Of a stretch of DNA of 49,054 nt, positions 1 to 9,278 are shown piece after piece (position 1 is the first letter of the stretch; every line of letters begins with the position of its first letter). The position numbers were made by a program, and so were the translations under genes. The DNA is from Thalassolituus sp. (GTDB lineage Bacteria; Pseudomonadota; Gammaproteobacteria; Pseudomonadales; Oceanobacteraceae): contig PDUK01000013.1 in assembly GCA_006212115.1 (NCBI GenBank), positions 1 to 49,054 on the forward strand. The letters run 5' to 3'. The notes beneath the pieces were generated by a model. The model ran no database searches and was not told the DNA's origin. It saw only the letters and a program-made list of their open reading frames with translations.

Positions 1-16
1 CCCTCAGGTAGTGCTC

Positions 17-3010
17 ATGATGCGTCTAATCCGCCGTTTTGCTGTTTTGGTGGCCAGCCTTCCGCTTATTGCTCATGGCAATATTGTCATCGTAAATAAT
101 GATTCCGCTGGCGAAGGCTTCAATGACAACACGCCTGTCTCCACCGTTGGGGGTAACACCGGCATAACACTGGGAGAACAGCGACTCAATGTCTTCCAGC
201 GTGCAGCAGATATTCTCAATAATACCTTTGATATTTCAGCAGTGGTTAGAGTGGGCTCCAGCTTTGATCCACTTGAATGTTATCCATATTCCGCTGTTTT
301 GGGACAAGCTGGACCGGCTGCACTCGAGTTTGACTCAAATACAAGAAACGTCACTCCACACGCTCTGTACAATCAGCAGGTCGGGTACGATGCGGATAAC
401 AGCGAAGTCGAAATCACGGCACAGTTCAATTCATCCATCGACGGCAACGACAACTGCCTTTACAACACCAACTGGTACTACGGTTACGACGCCCCCAGCG
501 GCAATGACAATTCACTGCTCTCCGTCGTCCTTCACGAAATCATTCACGGCATGGGTTTTCTTAGCTATTTGCAACCCAACGGCAGCAGCGGCGTTGGTTG
601 GAATAGTCTCGGTGGATTTATCGAAGGGTTTGACCCTTACACGCGCCTACTCAAAGACGCCTCGACCGGCCAAATGTTGACGGATCAGACTGCTGGTACA
701 CGCTCAAATGTGATGGAGAGTGGCACTGACCTCGTCTGGAATGGAGCTGCCACCAATGCGGAAGCTAGCAACTACAATGCGGGCATCAATGCGGGACACG
801 TACAGATGTATGCCCCCAGCGCCTATGACAGCGGCTCATCTGTCTCCCACTTCGATACAGCGATGAATCCAAACGAATTGATGGAACCGCAGTATACCGA
901 GTTTATGGACTCACCGGGATTAGCGGAGCAGCTGCTCGTTGATATCGGCTGGACGCAAAGTTCAACAAGCACCGCAAACACAGCACCGGTTCTCGCGACA
1001 ATCGGCGATCGCTCCCTGCCTGAAGACGGCAGTCTGAGCTTCCCGTTATCAGCAACCGATGCAGATGGCGATAGCGTCAGTTTCTCACTGGATGCTCACA
1101 GCGCTGCGCTCGGCGTCACACTCAGCGGCAGTACTCTCAGCATCAATCCAAACAGCCAATTCAATGGATCAGGCACCATTACAGTCAGTGCCAGCGATGG
1201 GGTAGATTCCGACTCAGAAACCTTTACCGTAACCGTCACTGCCGTCAACGATGCACCGGTACTCGCCAGCATCAGCGATCAATCCGTGAACGAAGAGTCT
1301 TCTACCTCTCTGAGTCTGTCTGCCACAGATGTTGACGGTGACCCCCTCATCTACCAGATTGACAGTGCAACAGCCGCATTCGGTGTGTCCGTATCGGGGG
1401 CAACGTTAAGCATCAATCCAGTGAACGACTTTACAGGCAGCGGTACCGTAACAGTAAGCGTGTCAGACGGCAGCCTTTCAGACAGTCAAACCTTCACGGT
1501 TACCGTGAATAACGTAAACGATGCACCAGTGATCAGCGCAATAGGCAACCTTCAATTCGATTGGGATGACACCCGAAGCCTGACTCTTACTGCGACTGAT
1601 GTAGACGGGGACAGTCTCTCATTCTCAGCGAGTTCGAGCGACACCAGTGCCATTACAACGAGCGTTAGCGGCTCGACTCTGACACTGACTCCCGCAACGT
1701 CTACCACTGCGTCCGCTACCATCACTGTTACTGTCACCGATGGTAGCCTGAGTGCATCAACACCCTTTACGGCAGAATTGACTGAGCCAACATCGACAAC
1801 CTCTTCGACTCAGCTTGGAGTTTCATTGGACAGCACCGCCTTCCTTGACGGACAGACCTACGAGGCGGGCCTCAATCCTGTATCGATCGTACCGACCGGC
1901 GGAGCAGGCAACTACACTATAACCGTATTCTATGACGGAGTGGACCGCAGCGAATTACTGTCAGGCAGCGCCATGCTACTACCTGAGACCGGAGCCTTCG
2001 CAGGTACATACTCTGTAGATATCAGTGACGGGGATGGCACGACCCTCTCGGTATACATTGATCGTCCACTGCGTCTGACACCGTCTGTTGATCCGCTCAT
2101 GCAGTACACCAGCAGCGCAAGCCTGATGATTCAGGGTGCGCCATCGGGCACGAGCATCGGCCTGGTTGGCAGTACGGGGATTTCATTCACAGACTCCGAT
2201 GGCAACAGCGTGACAAGCACGACGACTCCCGACACAGCGGATACCTACAATGCGACCACCATCAGCCTCACAGTCGCAGATGTACTCAACGGGTCGGTTT
2301 CCACCTCAGCAACCAACATTCCGGACAGCACAACGTCCCTGAATATCGTTGAAGCTCGTACCGTCACATTGATAGTGGTCGATACAAATGGACGCCCTGT
2401 CAGTAGCGCAGATGTCACGTTCGAAGACGAGCGGTTCAGTGAATGGGGCTTAGATACGGAATACGAAACAGATGAGAACGGACAAGTGGAACTCACACTA
2501 CCAGCCATTGATCTGGAAGCTCAGATCGACGGCGAAGAGTATCGTTCAAGCAACTCAGAGATCCCCGCAGCGGCTACCACTGTCGAGGTTGCTTTGGAGC
2601 CCGCGTCCATCGCTTACCGCTTATCAGGTTTAATTACTGCGCAAGGGTTCACTTTCAGTTCGGAGTCTCCGGAAGTCACGATACAGTTAACCGACGGCTC
2701 CGAGGTCACTGCCGAATTACTAACCCTCAGTAATACCCGGATTGAATACACCTGGGAGTCAACACTCGGTAGTGCACTGCCAGAAACACTGACCGTCAGT
2801 CACAGCGCGATTCCTCCTGTCCGGATCGGTCTCAACCCGGTTGCCAGTGAAGAGCTGGTAGATATCGCCTTGATCAGCGAAACAGATGACAACAGTGCGA
2901 CCGGCGCTGGGCAAATTGGCTACGGTCTGGTTATGGCGTTTGGCCTTCTTGCCCTCTGGCCACGACGTCGTTCAGAGACTAGCCCCAAAACTAACCCCAA
3001 AGTAGCTTGA
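17..3010 (+). CDS. Exported zinc-metalloprotease-like protein with tandem cadherin-like repeats
   Basis: About 997 residues. An N-terminal signal peptide (two Arg, then a hydrophobic run ending near Ala-His-Gly) shows export. A zincin motif HEIIHGMGF lies near residue 173, in a region of about 300 residues that would be the catalytic domain. Three tandem cadherin-like/Ig modules follow (about 320-610), each containing a TDxDGD-type segment and the first two ending in a VNDAPV linker, which is typical of calcium-binding adhesion repeats. Beyond them are less clear beta-rich modules. The extreme C-terminus is a Gly-rich stretch, a hydrophobic helix and an RRR cluster, resembling GlyGly-CTERM-type sorting tails but without a clean Gly-Gly. 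ATG at 17 is chosen because it starts the signal peptide; a GTG at 11 is also in frame, and the upstream region lies outside the window. Substrate unknown. It overlaps the convergent TSUP gene by 20 bp. Confidence 0.75.
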   Translation: MMRLIRRFAVLVASLPLIAHGNIVIVNNDSAGEGFNDNTPVSTVGGNTGITLGEQRLNVFQRAADILNNTFDISAVVRVGSSFDPLECYPYSAVLGQAGPAALEFDSNTRNVTPHALYNQQVGYDADNSEVEITAQFNSSIDGNDNCLYNTNWYYGYDAPSGNDNSLLSVVLHEIIHGMGFLSYLQPNGSSGVGWNSLGGFIEGFDPYTRLLKDASTGQMLTDQTAGTRSNVMESGTDLVWNGAATNAEASNYNAGINAGHVQMYAPSAYDSGSSVSHFDTAMNPNELMEPQYTEFMDSPGLAEQLLVDIGWTQSSTSTANTAPVLATIGDRSLPEDGSLSFPLSATDADGDSVSFSLDAHSAALGVTLSGSTLSINPNSQFNGSGTITVSASDGVDSDSETFTVTVTAVNDAPVLASISDQSVNEESSTSLSLSATDVDGDPLIYQIDSATAAFGVSVSGATLSINPVNDFTGSGTVTVSVSDGSLSDSQTFTVTVNNVNDAPVISAIGNLQFDWDDTRSLTLTATDVDGDSLSFSASSSDTSAITTSVSGSTLTLTPATSTTASATITVTVTDGSLSASTPFTAELTEPTSTTSSTQLGVSLDSTAFLDGQTYEAGLNPVSIVPTGGAGNYTITVFYDGVDRSELLSGSAMLLPETGAFAGTYSVDISDGDGTTLSVYIDRPLRLTPSVDPLMQYTSSASLMIQGAPSGTSIGLVGSTGISFTDSDGNSVTSTTTPDTADTYNATTISLTVADVLNGSVSTSATNIPDSTTSLNIVEARTVTLIVVDTNGRPVSSADVTFEDERFSEWGLDTEYETDENGQVELTLPAIDLEAQIDGEEYRSSNSEIPAAATTVEVALEPASIAYRLSGLITAQGFTFSSESPEVTIQLTDGSEVTAELLTLSNTRIEYTWESTLGSALPETLTVSHSAIPPVRIGLNPVASEELVDIALISETDDNSATGAGQIGYGLVMAFGLLALWPRRRSETSPKTNPKVA

Positions 3011-3749
3011 GTCCGACAAGCAGAGTAACCACCTCGTACAGTCGCTTAATCAACAGATTCCCAGACTGTATTGAGGTGTGCGCCCCCAAATAACCCCCAA
3101 CTAAAGAGCCGGCAATCAGAGCGGGAATCCAATCCCACTTCACCTCGGCGACCGCTCCCATAGTGACAGCGCCAGTGCCATTCCAACCCAAGCCAACCGC
3201 CACTAGTGTCTGTGCAACTGCCAGCTTGTAGTCGAGGCCAAACCAATACACCAGCCACAGAGTAACGAATAACCCAGACCCGGCAGACAAAGCACCATTG
3301 GCGAAGCCAAAAACAAAGAGCCCCACCCCACCGATTATCCACCCCAGTGCATTTCTGTGTTTTGGCTGCGCGGTCAGACCTAGTTCCGGGCGGAACCAGG
3401 AATATAAAGAAAGAAGCAGAGTTAATAGTCCCAGCGCTATCTCAGCGTGACGGCCATTCACATCGACAATAAACAATGCCCCCAGAACAACGCCCGGCGC
3501 GCCGGCAGCAAATATGACGAACAACAAGAGCTTATCGAGATGTCCTTCTCTCAAGTGCCGCAACGTTGCCCCAAACCCGAGAGCTACAGTTGCGATTTTG
3601 TGCGTTGCCAATGCCAGAGAAAAGGGCAACCCCAAAAAGATGAGAATAGGCAGTTGGATCAACCCTGCCCCACCACCGGCGAGCGCCGAAAACCAGTTTG
3701 CCGCCACCGCGATAAGAAACAAAACCAAATGTTCGGTATACTCAATCAT
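2991..3749 (-). CDS. TSUP family (TauE/SafE) membrane transporter
   Basis: A 252-residue, very hydrophobic protein with roughly eight membrane segments. It has the family's two half-repeats: an N-terminal Gly-rich stretch (AGGGAGLIQLP) and a matching one in the second half (FANGALSAGSGLFVTL). TSUP proteins move sulfite, sulfoacetate or other small organic anions across the inner membrane; the substrate cannot be read from the sequence. The start is the ATG at 3749, only 28 bp from the divergent glutaredoxin-like gene, so the two promoters must overlap each other or the neighbouring coding sequence. The 3' end overlaps the end of the large exported protease by 20 bp in convergent orientation. 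Confidence 0.85.
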   Translation of the reverse strand: MIEYTEHLVLFLIAVAANWFSALAGGGAGLIQLPILIFLGLPFSLALATHKIATVALGFGATLRHLREGHLDKLLLFVIFAAGAPGVVLGALFIVDVNGRHAEIALGLLTLLLSLYSWFRPELGLTAQPKHRNALGWIIGGVGLFVFGFANGALSAGSGLFVTLWLVYWFGLDYKLAVAQTLVAVGLGWNGTGAVTMGAVAEVKWDWIPALIAGSLVGGYLGAHTSIQSGNLLIKRLYEVVTLLVGLKLLWG

Positions 3750-3777
3750 ATAAATCTCAAAACGAGGATTCGCCCGA

Positions 3778-4017
3778 ATGACCTATGCGCTGTACTACCA
3801 TGACTACTGCCCATTCTGTCAGCGAGTATTAATGGCTTTGCCGAGTTTTGATGTTGAAGTAGAAAAACGCAACGTCATGCAAAACCCGGAGTTTCGCAAG
3901 CAACAACAAGCAGCAACAGGACGCACAACCGTCCCATGCCTGCTTATCGAAGATGGCGACAAGCAGGAATGGATGTACGAGTCTGGGGATATTATTCGTT
4001 ACCTGAAGTCCCTGTAA
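3778..4017 (+). CDS. Glutaredoxin-like thiol-disulfide protein
   Basis: A compact 79-residue protein made only of a thioredoxin-fold domain. The redox motif CPFC sits at residues 12-15 after the opening beta strand (YALYYHDY). A TTVPCLLIEDG segment carries the conserved cis-Pro (TVP), and the C-terminus has the glutaredoxin/GST-N-type ending YESGDIIRYL. Glutaredoxins reduce protein disulfides or glutathione adducts using glutathione. The length fits the family (about 80 residues). The gene has a GAGG ribosome-binding sequence and is divergent from the TSUP gene. Its last 26 bp overlap the end of riboflavin synthase on the other strand. It could equally be called a GST N-terminal domain protein. 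Confidence 0.85.
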   Translation: MTYALYYHDYCPFCQRVLMALPSFDVEVEKRNVMQNPEFRKQQQAATGRTTVPCLLIEDGDKQEWMYESGDIIRYLKSL

Positions 4018-4648
4018 CCGACTTCATAAATGACTGTCTCAGCGCCGGCTCAGATAGCAGGCGCTGCACCGTATCAACAACCGCCTGCGTCTGAGGATCA
4101 ACCTCAACATTAATCAGATCGCCCTGCTGCACAAGACCAAAGGTCGTGACGTCCCGTGTTTCGGGAATCAGATGTACCGAAAAGCGCCCTTCTTCAACTT
4201 CAGCGATCGTAAGACTGCATCCATTTAATGCAACATAACCCTTATCCAGAAGATAAGGAGCCAAAGATTCAGGTCGGGCCATCCACACGACCATATTGTT
4301 CTCTGTTTCAATAATCTCGAGCACAGGTACCTGCTGCATAACGTGCCCAGAAAGAACATGCCCGCCAATTTCATCACCGAATCGCGCTGCTCGTTCGATA
4401 TTCACCACACTGCCTGCCGTTAATGCTCCAAGGTTGGTGACTTTCAATGTTTGCGCAATTGCATCAAAACTGACTCTAGAGCCTGAAATAGTACGTACGG
4501 TCAGACAAGTACCGTTGATAGCAACAGACGCGCCTATTTCCAGCCCCTGCATCAGCGCTTCTGGAAAGTCGAAAATAAACGATGCAAATTCTTTTTTGTG
4601 CTTGATGTCTGCAACAGTCAAACGCATCTGAACAATACCGGTAAACAT
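3992..4648 (-). CDS. ribE: Riboflavin synthase alpha chain
   Basis: A 218-residue protein that dismutates two molecules of 6,7-dimethyl-8-ribityllumazine into riboflavin and a pyrimidine. Both lumazine-binding beta-barrel repeats are visible: the first starts MFTGIVQ and contains NGTCLTV, the second contains NGCSLTI, with GGHVLSGHVM between them. The C-terminus carries DPQTQAVVDTVQRLL, close to what I recall of the E. coli enzyme (often named RibC there). ATG at 4648 is chosen because it begins the invariant MFTGIV sequence and follows an AGGAG ribosome-binding site; an upstream in-frame extension has no support. One oddity: the usual Glu in the ETL segment of repeat 1 is Gln (AQTLKVTNLG). 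Other rib genes are not adjacent. It is divergent from the patatin gene with a gap of about 76 bp. Confidence 0.93.
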   Translation of the reverse strand: MFTGIVQMRLTVADIKHKKEFASFIFDFPEALMQGLEIGASVAINGTCLTVRTISGSRVSFDAIAQTLKVTNLGALTAGSVVNIERAARFGDEIGGHVLSGHVMQQVPVLEIIETENNMVVWMARPESLAPYLLDKGYVALNGCSLTIAEVEEGRFSVHLIPETRDVTTFGLVQQGDLINVEVDPQTQAVVDTVQRLLSEPALRQSFMKSVTGTSGNE

Positions 4649-4724
4649 TTTGAACTCCTGGGCGTCACGTAAGTCGGCATTATGCACTATACTGACGGGC
4701 GACACACAGAGTTTGGAAAGACAG

Positions 4725-5885
4725 TTGGACGTTCAGAAATCAGGCCTGATTTTATCCGGTGGTGGTGCCCGTGCGGCTTACCAAGTGGGTGTCCTGAAGG
4801 CAATTCACAAGATTCTCCCAAAAGGCCACTACAATCCCTTCGACGTAATTTCCGGTACATCAGCCGGTGCCATAAACGGTGTCGGTCTAGCCAGCTACGC
4901 AGAAAACTATCGGATCGGTATCAAGCACCTCGAGCGCATCTGGTTGCACTTTTCTCCGGAAACGATTTATCGCACCGATATGGCTGGCGTCTCCCATGGC
5001 ATATTCAGAGTGATGCGTTCCTTAGTGATGGGGAAGCGTTTTCGTAATGATCCGGTATCACTGCTGAACAACCAACCTCTCCGTGACCTGCTCAACGATG
5101 CCATCAAATTTGATCAGATCCAGAGTGCTATCGACAGCGGTGCCCTGCATGCGGTGGCCGTCAATTGCTCCGGCCTAGAGAGTGGAGAATCGGTTGCCTT
5201 CTTTCAGGGACATTACAGCATCACCAACTGGGACAGACATCGCCGGGTCGGTAAACGAACCCGTATTACGCTTGATCACCTGATGGCTTCATCAGCGATT
5301 CCCATGATCTTCCCAGCAGTAAAGCTTCACGGAGAATATTACGCGGACGGCGCGGTTCGTCAGTTGGCGCCTATCAGCCCGGCATTGCATCTGGGTGCGG
5401 AAAAGATCATGGTCATTGGTGTATCGGGTAATGCGCATCGTCGTAAAGAAGATGTGAAACCGCCTTCGGCCTACCCAAGCCCAGCGAAGGTGATGGGCCA
5501 CATGTTGAACGCTGCTTTCCTGGACAGCATGGAAGCCGATGTCGAGCGCCTGCGCCGAATCAACCGGACCCTGGAACGCATCCCTGAATCCATGCGTCGT
5601 GAAGCCGACATGGAGTTGAAACCAATCCAGTTATTAGAGATCAACCCGAGCCGTTCCATCGACCAAATCGCTGGCGAACACGCAGATGAGATTCCGCGCG
5701 CGCTGAAACTGACCCTCGGAGGCAGTGGCAACGCCGGTCAGAATGGCTCTGGTATCCTCAGTTACCTCCTGTTCTCCCGCGGGTTCTGTAAAGCGCTGAT
5801 CGACCTTGGATACAGTGACGCGATGGCGCGGAAGGACGAAATACGCGCTTTCTTCTCTGATCACTTCGAAGATTCTGACGACTGA
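4725..5885 (+). CDS. Patatin-like phospholipase
   Basis: A 386-residue patatin-family lipid acyl hydrolase. The oxyanion motif SGGGARAAYQ lies at residues 11-20, the nucleophile elbow GTSAG has its Ser at about 46, and the dyad Asp sits in YADGAV at about 208. These are the defining elements of the Ser-Asp catalytic dyad. There is no signal peptide, so it is probably cytoplasmic or associated with the inner face of the membrane. The substrate is unknown, with phospholipids or storage lipids as family-level possibilities. The start is uncertain: TTG at 4725 is preferred because GGAAAG lies four bases upstream and the protein then begins directly at the patatin strand. Other in-frame TTG codons at 4650 and 4713 are weaker. 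Confidence 0.87.
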   Translation: MDVQKSGLILSGGGARAAYQVGVLKAIHKILPKGHYNPFDVISGTSAGAINGVGLASYAENYRIGIKHLERIWLHFSPETIYRTDMAGVSHGIFRVMRSLVMGKRFRNDPVSLLNNQPLRDLLNDAIKFDQIQSAIDSGALHAVAVNCSGLESGESVAFFQGHYSITNWDRHRRVGKRTRITLDHLMASSAIPMIFPAVKLHGEYYADGAVRQLAPISPALHLGAEKIMVIGVSGNAHRRKEDVKPPSAYPSPAKVMGHMLNAAFLDSMEADVERLRRINRTLERIPESMRREADMELKPIQLLEINPSRSIDQIAGEHADEIPRALKLTLGGSGNAGQNGSGILSYLLFSRGFCKALIDLGYSDAMARKDEIRAFFSDHFEDSDD

Positions 5886-6086
5886 TCACCCAATGCAATG
5901 ATCTGAATCAAGCTGCCAGTTAAGTCGCTCTGCTACCCTCCGCGGCGTTACTTGAATGACGGCAGCTACCTTCTTTACAAGCCTCTTACCACACTAAGCT
6001 ACACTTCTGTACGAGCCAGTAGATCAACCTGTTTGTACGCGTCAGCTTTAGGTAAAAAGCGTGTATTTCCAACATGTTACGTTCCC

Positions 6087-6114
6087 TTGTTTTTACATAC
6101 CTGGGGCGTATAAT
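6087..6114 (+). promoter_or_regulatory. Candidate sigma-70 promoter P1 for cyo operon
   Basis: TTGTTT at 6087-6092 and a perfect TATAAT at 6109-6114 are separated by 16 bp. The predicted start near 6121 would give a leader of about 200 nt before cyoA. The -10 is perfect, the -35 only partial. Confidence 0.45.
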
Positions 6115-6182
6115 GCGCGCACCCGTCTACGCGGGCGTCGAGCCGGCCCAGGCAGCAACCATAAATCATCGTTTTACGACGT

Positions 6183-6213
6183 TTGACTTACGCTGACTGG
6201 GTGCTTGTATAAT
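6183..6213 (+). promoter_or_regulatory. Candidate sigma-70 promoter P2 for cyo operon
   Basis: TTGACT at 6183-6188 and TATAAT at 6208-6213 are good hexamers but have a long 19-bp spacer. A start near 6220 would give a leader of about 100 nt. The two TATAAT boxes suggest tandem promoters, perhaps for different oxygen conditions (inference). Confidence 0.4.
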
Positions 6214-6320
6214 GTTGTATAGCTTTTGATTGAGAGTGACTAATCGCACTGGCGTACGGGAGTCTGTCGCACCTTGACCGACCAACCATTCAGCGTTTCG
6301 CCACTTATCTGAGGTCGAAG

Positions 6321-7178
6321 ATGAAGAAAAAAGCCTTATATTCAGCCGTGATGCTGTTTTTCACCCTACTGCTCGGAGGGTGTGACTATGCTCTCTTCGA
6401 TTCTGCTGGGGTTACCGGTCAGGAAATGGGTAATACCATCCTGCTGACCATGGGACTGATGCTGATCGTTGTGATTCCAACGGTACTCCTGTCTATCTGG
6501 ATGCCCTGGAAGTACCACACAACTAAGAAAGACTCTACTTATGATCCAGACTGGGACCACTCTACCAAGATTGAGTTCTACGCCTGGGGCATTCCATTCC
6601 TGATTGTTGCGGTATTGGCTGTTATTGCGTTCGAGACGTCTTATTCTCTCGACCCGCGTGAGCCAATTCCGTCTGACAAAGAGCCCATGACTATTCAGGT
6701 TGTGGCGATGGACTGGAAGTGGTTGTTCATCTACCCAGAAGAGGAAATTGCGACGGTTAACGAAATCGCATTCCCAGTAGATCAGCCAGTAGAATTCCTG
6801 GTCACATCCGCTACCACAATGAACTCCTTCTTTATTCCACGTCTTGGTAGCCAGATCTACGCGATGGCAGGCATGGAAAACCGTGTGAACCTGATGGCAA
6901 AAGATCAGGGTGAATTCCGCGGTATCTCAGCAAACTACAGCGGCTTTGGTTTTGCCGGCATGCGCTTCAAAGCCAAAGTAACAACAGAAGAAGGCTACGC
7001 TGAATGGCTCGCTTCTGTTCGTAACTCAGCGCAGGTCCTTAATGACGAGGAATATGCGCGCCTGATGGAAGACTCGCGTGATCACCAAGTCGAGTACTTC
7101 TCTTCCGTCAATCCGCTGCAGTTTAAGAATATTATTGAGTCGTTTACCGGAGTAGAAAGTAATGGCCGTTCAAACTGA
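6321..7178 (+). CDS. cyoA: Cytochrome bo3 ubiquinol oxidase subunit II
   Basis: A 285-residue lipoprotein subunit of the proton-pumping quinol oxidase. The signal sequence ends in a lipobox with Cys at residue 21 (LLGGC). Two membrane helices follow (about 35-62 and 85-107), then a periplasmic cupredoxin domain containing DWKWLFIYP and [13 protein letters not shown]. The Cys/His/Met CuA ligands of cytochrome c oxidases are absent, as expected for a quinol-oxidising enzyme. Family length is about 285-315. It is the first gene of a plus-strand operon and overlaps cyoB by 17 bp. The long promoter region lies upstream. Confidence 0.96.
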   Translation: MKKKALYSAVMLFFTLLLGGCDYALFDSAGVTGQEMGNTILLTMGLMLIVVIPTVLLSIWMPWKYHTTKKDSTYDPDWDHSTKIEFYAWGIPFLIVAVLAVIAFETSYSLDPREPIPSDKEPMTIQVVAMDWKWLFIYPEEEIATVNEIAFPVDQPVEFLVTSATTMNSFFIPRLGSQIYAMAGMENRVNLMAKDQGEFRGISANYSGFGFAGMRFKAKVTTEEGYAEWLASVRNSAQVLNDEEYARLMEDSRDHQVEYFSSVNPLQFKNIIESFTGVESNGRSN

Positions 7179-9210
7179 TCTGATTAAGGACCCCCATATC
7201 CTTACAGGGAAGCTGCACTGGGGCGTTATCCCATACACCGACCCTGTGGTTCTGCCAGTGATGATCGCCTCTGTACTAGGTGGTCTGGCACTGTTTGCCC
7301 TCATTACCTATAAAGGTTGGTGGGGTTACTTATGGAAAGAGTGGATTACCTCTGTTGACCATAAGAAAATCGGCATAATGTATGTCATCGTTTCCCTGGT
7401 GATGCTATTCCGGGGCTTCTCCGACGCCGTTCTGATGAGAACGAACCAGGCGCTATCTGTTGCCGATGAATTCGGCGGTGGCTATCTACCACCAGAACAC
7501 TACGACCAGATCTTCACCGCTCACGGTGTCATCATGATCTTCTTCGTTGCTACCCCACTGATGGTGGGTATCATGAACGTGGTTATGCCACTGCAGATTG
7601 GTGCGCGAGACGTTGCCTTCCCAGTGCTGAACTCCCTGAGCTTCTGGTTGTTCTTCGTTGGTGCAATGCTGGTTAACATTTCACTGTTCATCGGTGAGTT
7701 CGCTGCAACAGGTTGGTTGGCTTACACGCCACTGTCGGGCATTGATTACAGTCCCGGGGTTGGGGTCGATTATTGGATATGGGCATTGCAGATATCCGGT
7801 ATTGGTACAACCTTAACCGCCCTGAACTTCGTAGCGACCATTCTGAAGATGCGTGCTCCAGGCATGAATCTGATGAAGATGCCAGTATTCACCTGGACTA
7901 CTTTCATCGCCAACCTGATTGCACTGGTGATCTTCCCGATCCTGACTGTTGCTATCGGTATGCTGACGCTGGACCGTTACTTCGACTTTAACTTCTTCAC
8001 TAATGACAATGGTGGTAACCAGATGATGTGGGTCAACCTCATCTGGGCGTGGGGTCACCCAGAAGTATACTTCCTGATTCTGCCAGCCTTCGGCATGATC
8101 ACAGAAGTCGTTGCAACCTTCTCTCGTAAGCGTCTGTTCGGCTACGTATCTCTGGTATGGGCAACTGCCGTAATTGGTATCCTGTCCTTCCTGGTATGGC
8201 TGCACCACTTCTTCACCATGGGTTCAGGTGCGAGTGTGAACGCCTTCTTCGGTATCATGACTATGATCATTGGTATTCCGACGGGCGTGAAACTCTACAA
8301 CTGGATTTTCACCATGTACAAAGGTCGCGTCGAACTGACTGCGAGCATGTGGTGGGTAATCGCGATGCTGATCACCTTCACCATTGGTGGTATGACCGGT
8401 GTAATGCTGGCAATCCCTGCGAACGACTTCATGCTGCACAACAGTATGTTCGTACCGGCTCACTTCCATAACGTAATTATTGGTGGTGCGGTATACGGTT
8501 ACTTCGCTGGTATGACCTACTGGTTCCCGAAAGCGACCGGCTTCAAACTGAACGAGACACTGGGTAAAGCCTCTTGTGCGTTCTGGTTCTTCGGTTACTT
8601 CTTCGCCTGGATTCCAATGTACTTCACTGGTTTCGATGGTATGACCCGTCGTCTGCAGTATGTAGACAACACTGAGTGGATCACCAACATGAACATCTCT
8701 CTGTTCGGTGTTGCCCTGATCGCAATCGGTATCGGTCTGAACCTGCTGTGTATCGCCTGGAGTATCTACAAGCGTAACGATCCTGAGTATCGTGACGAGA
8801 CGGGCGACCCATGGGATGCACCTACTCTTGAGTGGTACACCAGTTCTCCTCCGCAGTTCTACAACTTCGGCCACATCCCACACGTGGACGACCTTGAGCC
8901 ACTGCGTCAGATGAAGAAAGACGGTGTTGCTTATCAGCGTCCTGAAAAATACGAACGCATCCACATGCCTAAGAACAGCTGGATGGGTCCTGTGATCGGT
9001 CTGCTGACACTGCCAATGGGCTTCGGTCTGGTATGGCACATCTGGTGGATGGTTGGTGTATCGTTCCTGGCGATCATCGCTGCCTGGTTCCGCTTCAGCT
9101 TCGAGCGCGACAAAGACTATTACGTCGAAGTCGAAGAAGTTGAGAAAATCGAGGGCGAGTTCCTCGCGGCCAACCAGGGTCGTAGTTTCACGAATGGATT
9201 CGATCACTGA
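7162..9210 (+). CDS. cyoB: Cytochrome bo3 ubiquinol oxidase subunit I
   Basis: A 682-residue catalytic heme-copper oxidase subunit (E. coli CyoB about 663). It reduces O2 to water with electrons from ubiquinol and pumps protons. The quinone-site residues that I recall as R71, D75, H98 and Q101 in E. coli correspond to R84, D88 (RGFSDA), H113 and Q116 (HYDQ). Heme ligand His is at 121 (TAHGVIM). CuB ligands are in WGHPEVY (with the cross-linked Tyr) and WLHHFFT, and HFHNVIIGG carries the remaining heme ligands. TRRL and the C-terminal helices are conserved. The start lies inside the end of cyoA, indicating translational coupling. The 68-bp gap to cyoC contains a strong hairpin. Confidence 0.97.
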   Translation: MAVQTDLIKDPHILTGKLHWGVIPYTDPVVLPVMIASVLGGLALFALITYKGWWGYLWKEWITSVDHKKIGIMYVIVSLVMLFRGFSDAVLMRTNQALSVADEFGGGYLPPEHYDQIFTAHGVIMIFFVATPLMVGIMNVVMPLQIGARDVAFPVLNSLSFWLFFVGAMLVNISLFIGEFAATGWLAYTPLSGIDYSPGVGVDYWIWALQISGIGTTLTALNFVATILKMRAPGMNLMKMPVFTWTTFIANLIALVIFPILTVAIGMLTLDRYFDFNFFTNDNGGNQMMWVNLIWAWGHPEVYFLILPAFGMITEVVATFSRKRLFGYVSLVWATAVIGILSFLVWLHHFFTMGSGASVNAFFGIMTMIIGIPTGVKLYNWIFTMYKGRVELTASMWWVIAMLITFTIGGMTGVMLAIPANDFMLHNSMFVPAHFHNVIIGGAVYGYFAGMTYWFPKATGFKLNETLGKASCAFWFFGYFFAWIPMYFTGFDGMTRRLQYVDNTEWITNMNISLFGVALIAIGIGLNLLCIAWSIYKRNDPEYRDETGDPWDAPTLEWYTSSPPQFYNFGHIPHVDDLEPLRQMKKDGVAYQRPEKYERIHMPKNSWMGPVIGLLTLPMGFGLVWHIWWMVGVSFLAIIAAWFRFSFERDKDYYVEVEEVEKIEGEFLAANQGRSFTNGFDH

Positions 9211-9226
9211 TCAATCCAACGGAACA

Positions 9227-9253
9227 GTGCCAGGCGTTGCTAGCGCCTGGCAC
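9227..9253 (+). other. Intercistronic RNA hairpin between cyoB and cyoC
   Basis: GTGCCAGGCG (9227-9236) and CGCCTGGCAC (9244-9253) form a perfect 10-bp stem around a 7-nt loop. No T-run follows, so it is not a canonical intrinsic terminator. It occupies the only sizeable gap within cyoABCDE and could act in mRNA processing or stability (inference). Confidence 0.6.
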
Positions 9254-9278
9254 AACTAGAGAGATTTAGGGCTAAATT

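Larger units (their letters stand above)
5886..6320 (+). promoter_or_regulatory. 435-bp leader region upstream of the cyo operon
   Basis: No convincing gene lies in this gap. It is AT-richer than its flanks and holds two sigma-70-like elements, annotated separately, both pointing toward cyoA. Such a long leader in front of a terminal-oxidase operon would have room for oxygen- or iron-responsive regulators. I could not assign a specific Fnr/Anr or ArcA site by eye. Confidence 0.5.

Noticed and set aside
4650..4724. Longer N-terminus for the patatin gene from TTG 4650
   Set aside because: It would run through the divergent ribE promoter/RBS region, and the added residues do not resemble the family; TTG 4725 has a GGAAAG site.
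5886..6320. Possible RNA gene or small protein in the 435-bp gap before cyoA
   Set aside because: No tRNA-like fold, conserved RNA signature or RBS-preceded frame was seen; only promoter-like elements.
8224..9207. 327-codon open frame on the minus strand inside cyoB
   Set aside because: It is the antisense of a highly conserved oxidase gene, has no recognisable domain, and its composition reflects the complement of cyoB codons.
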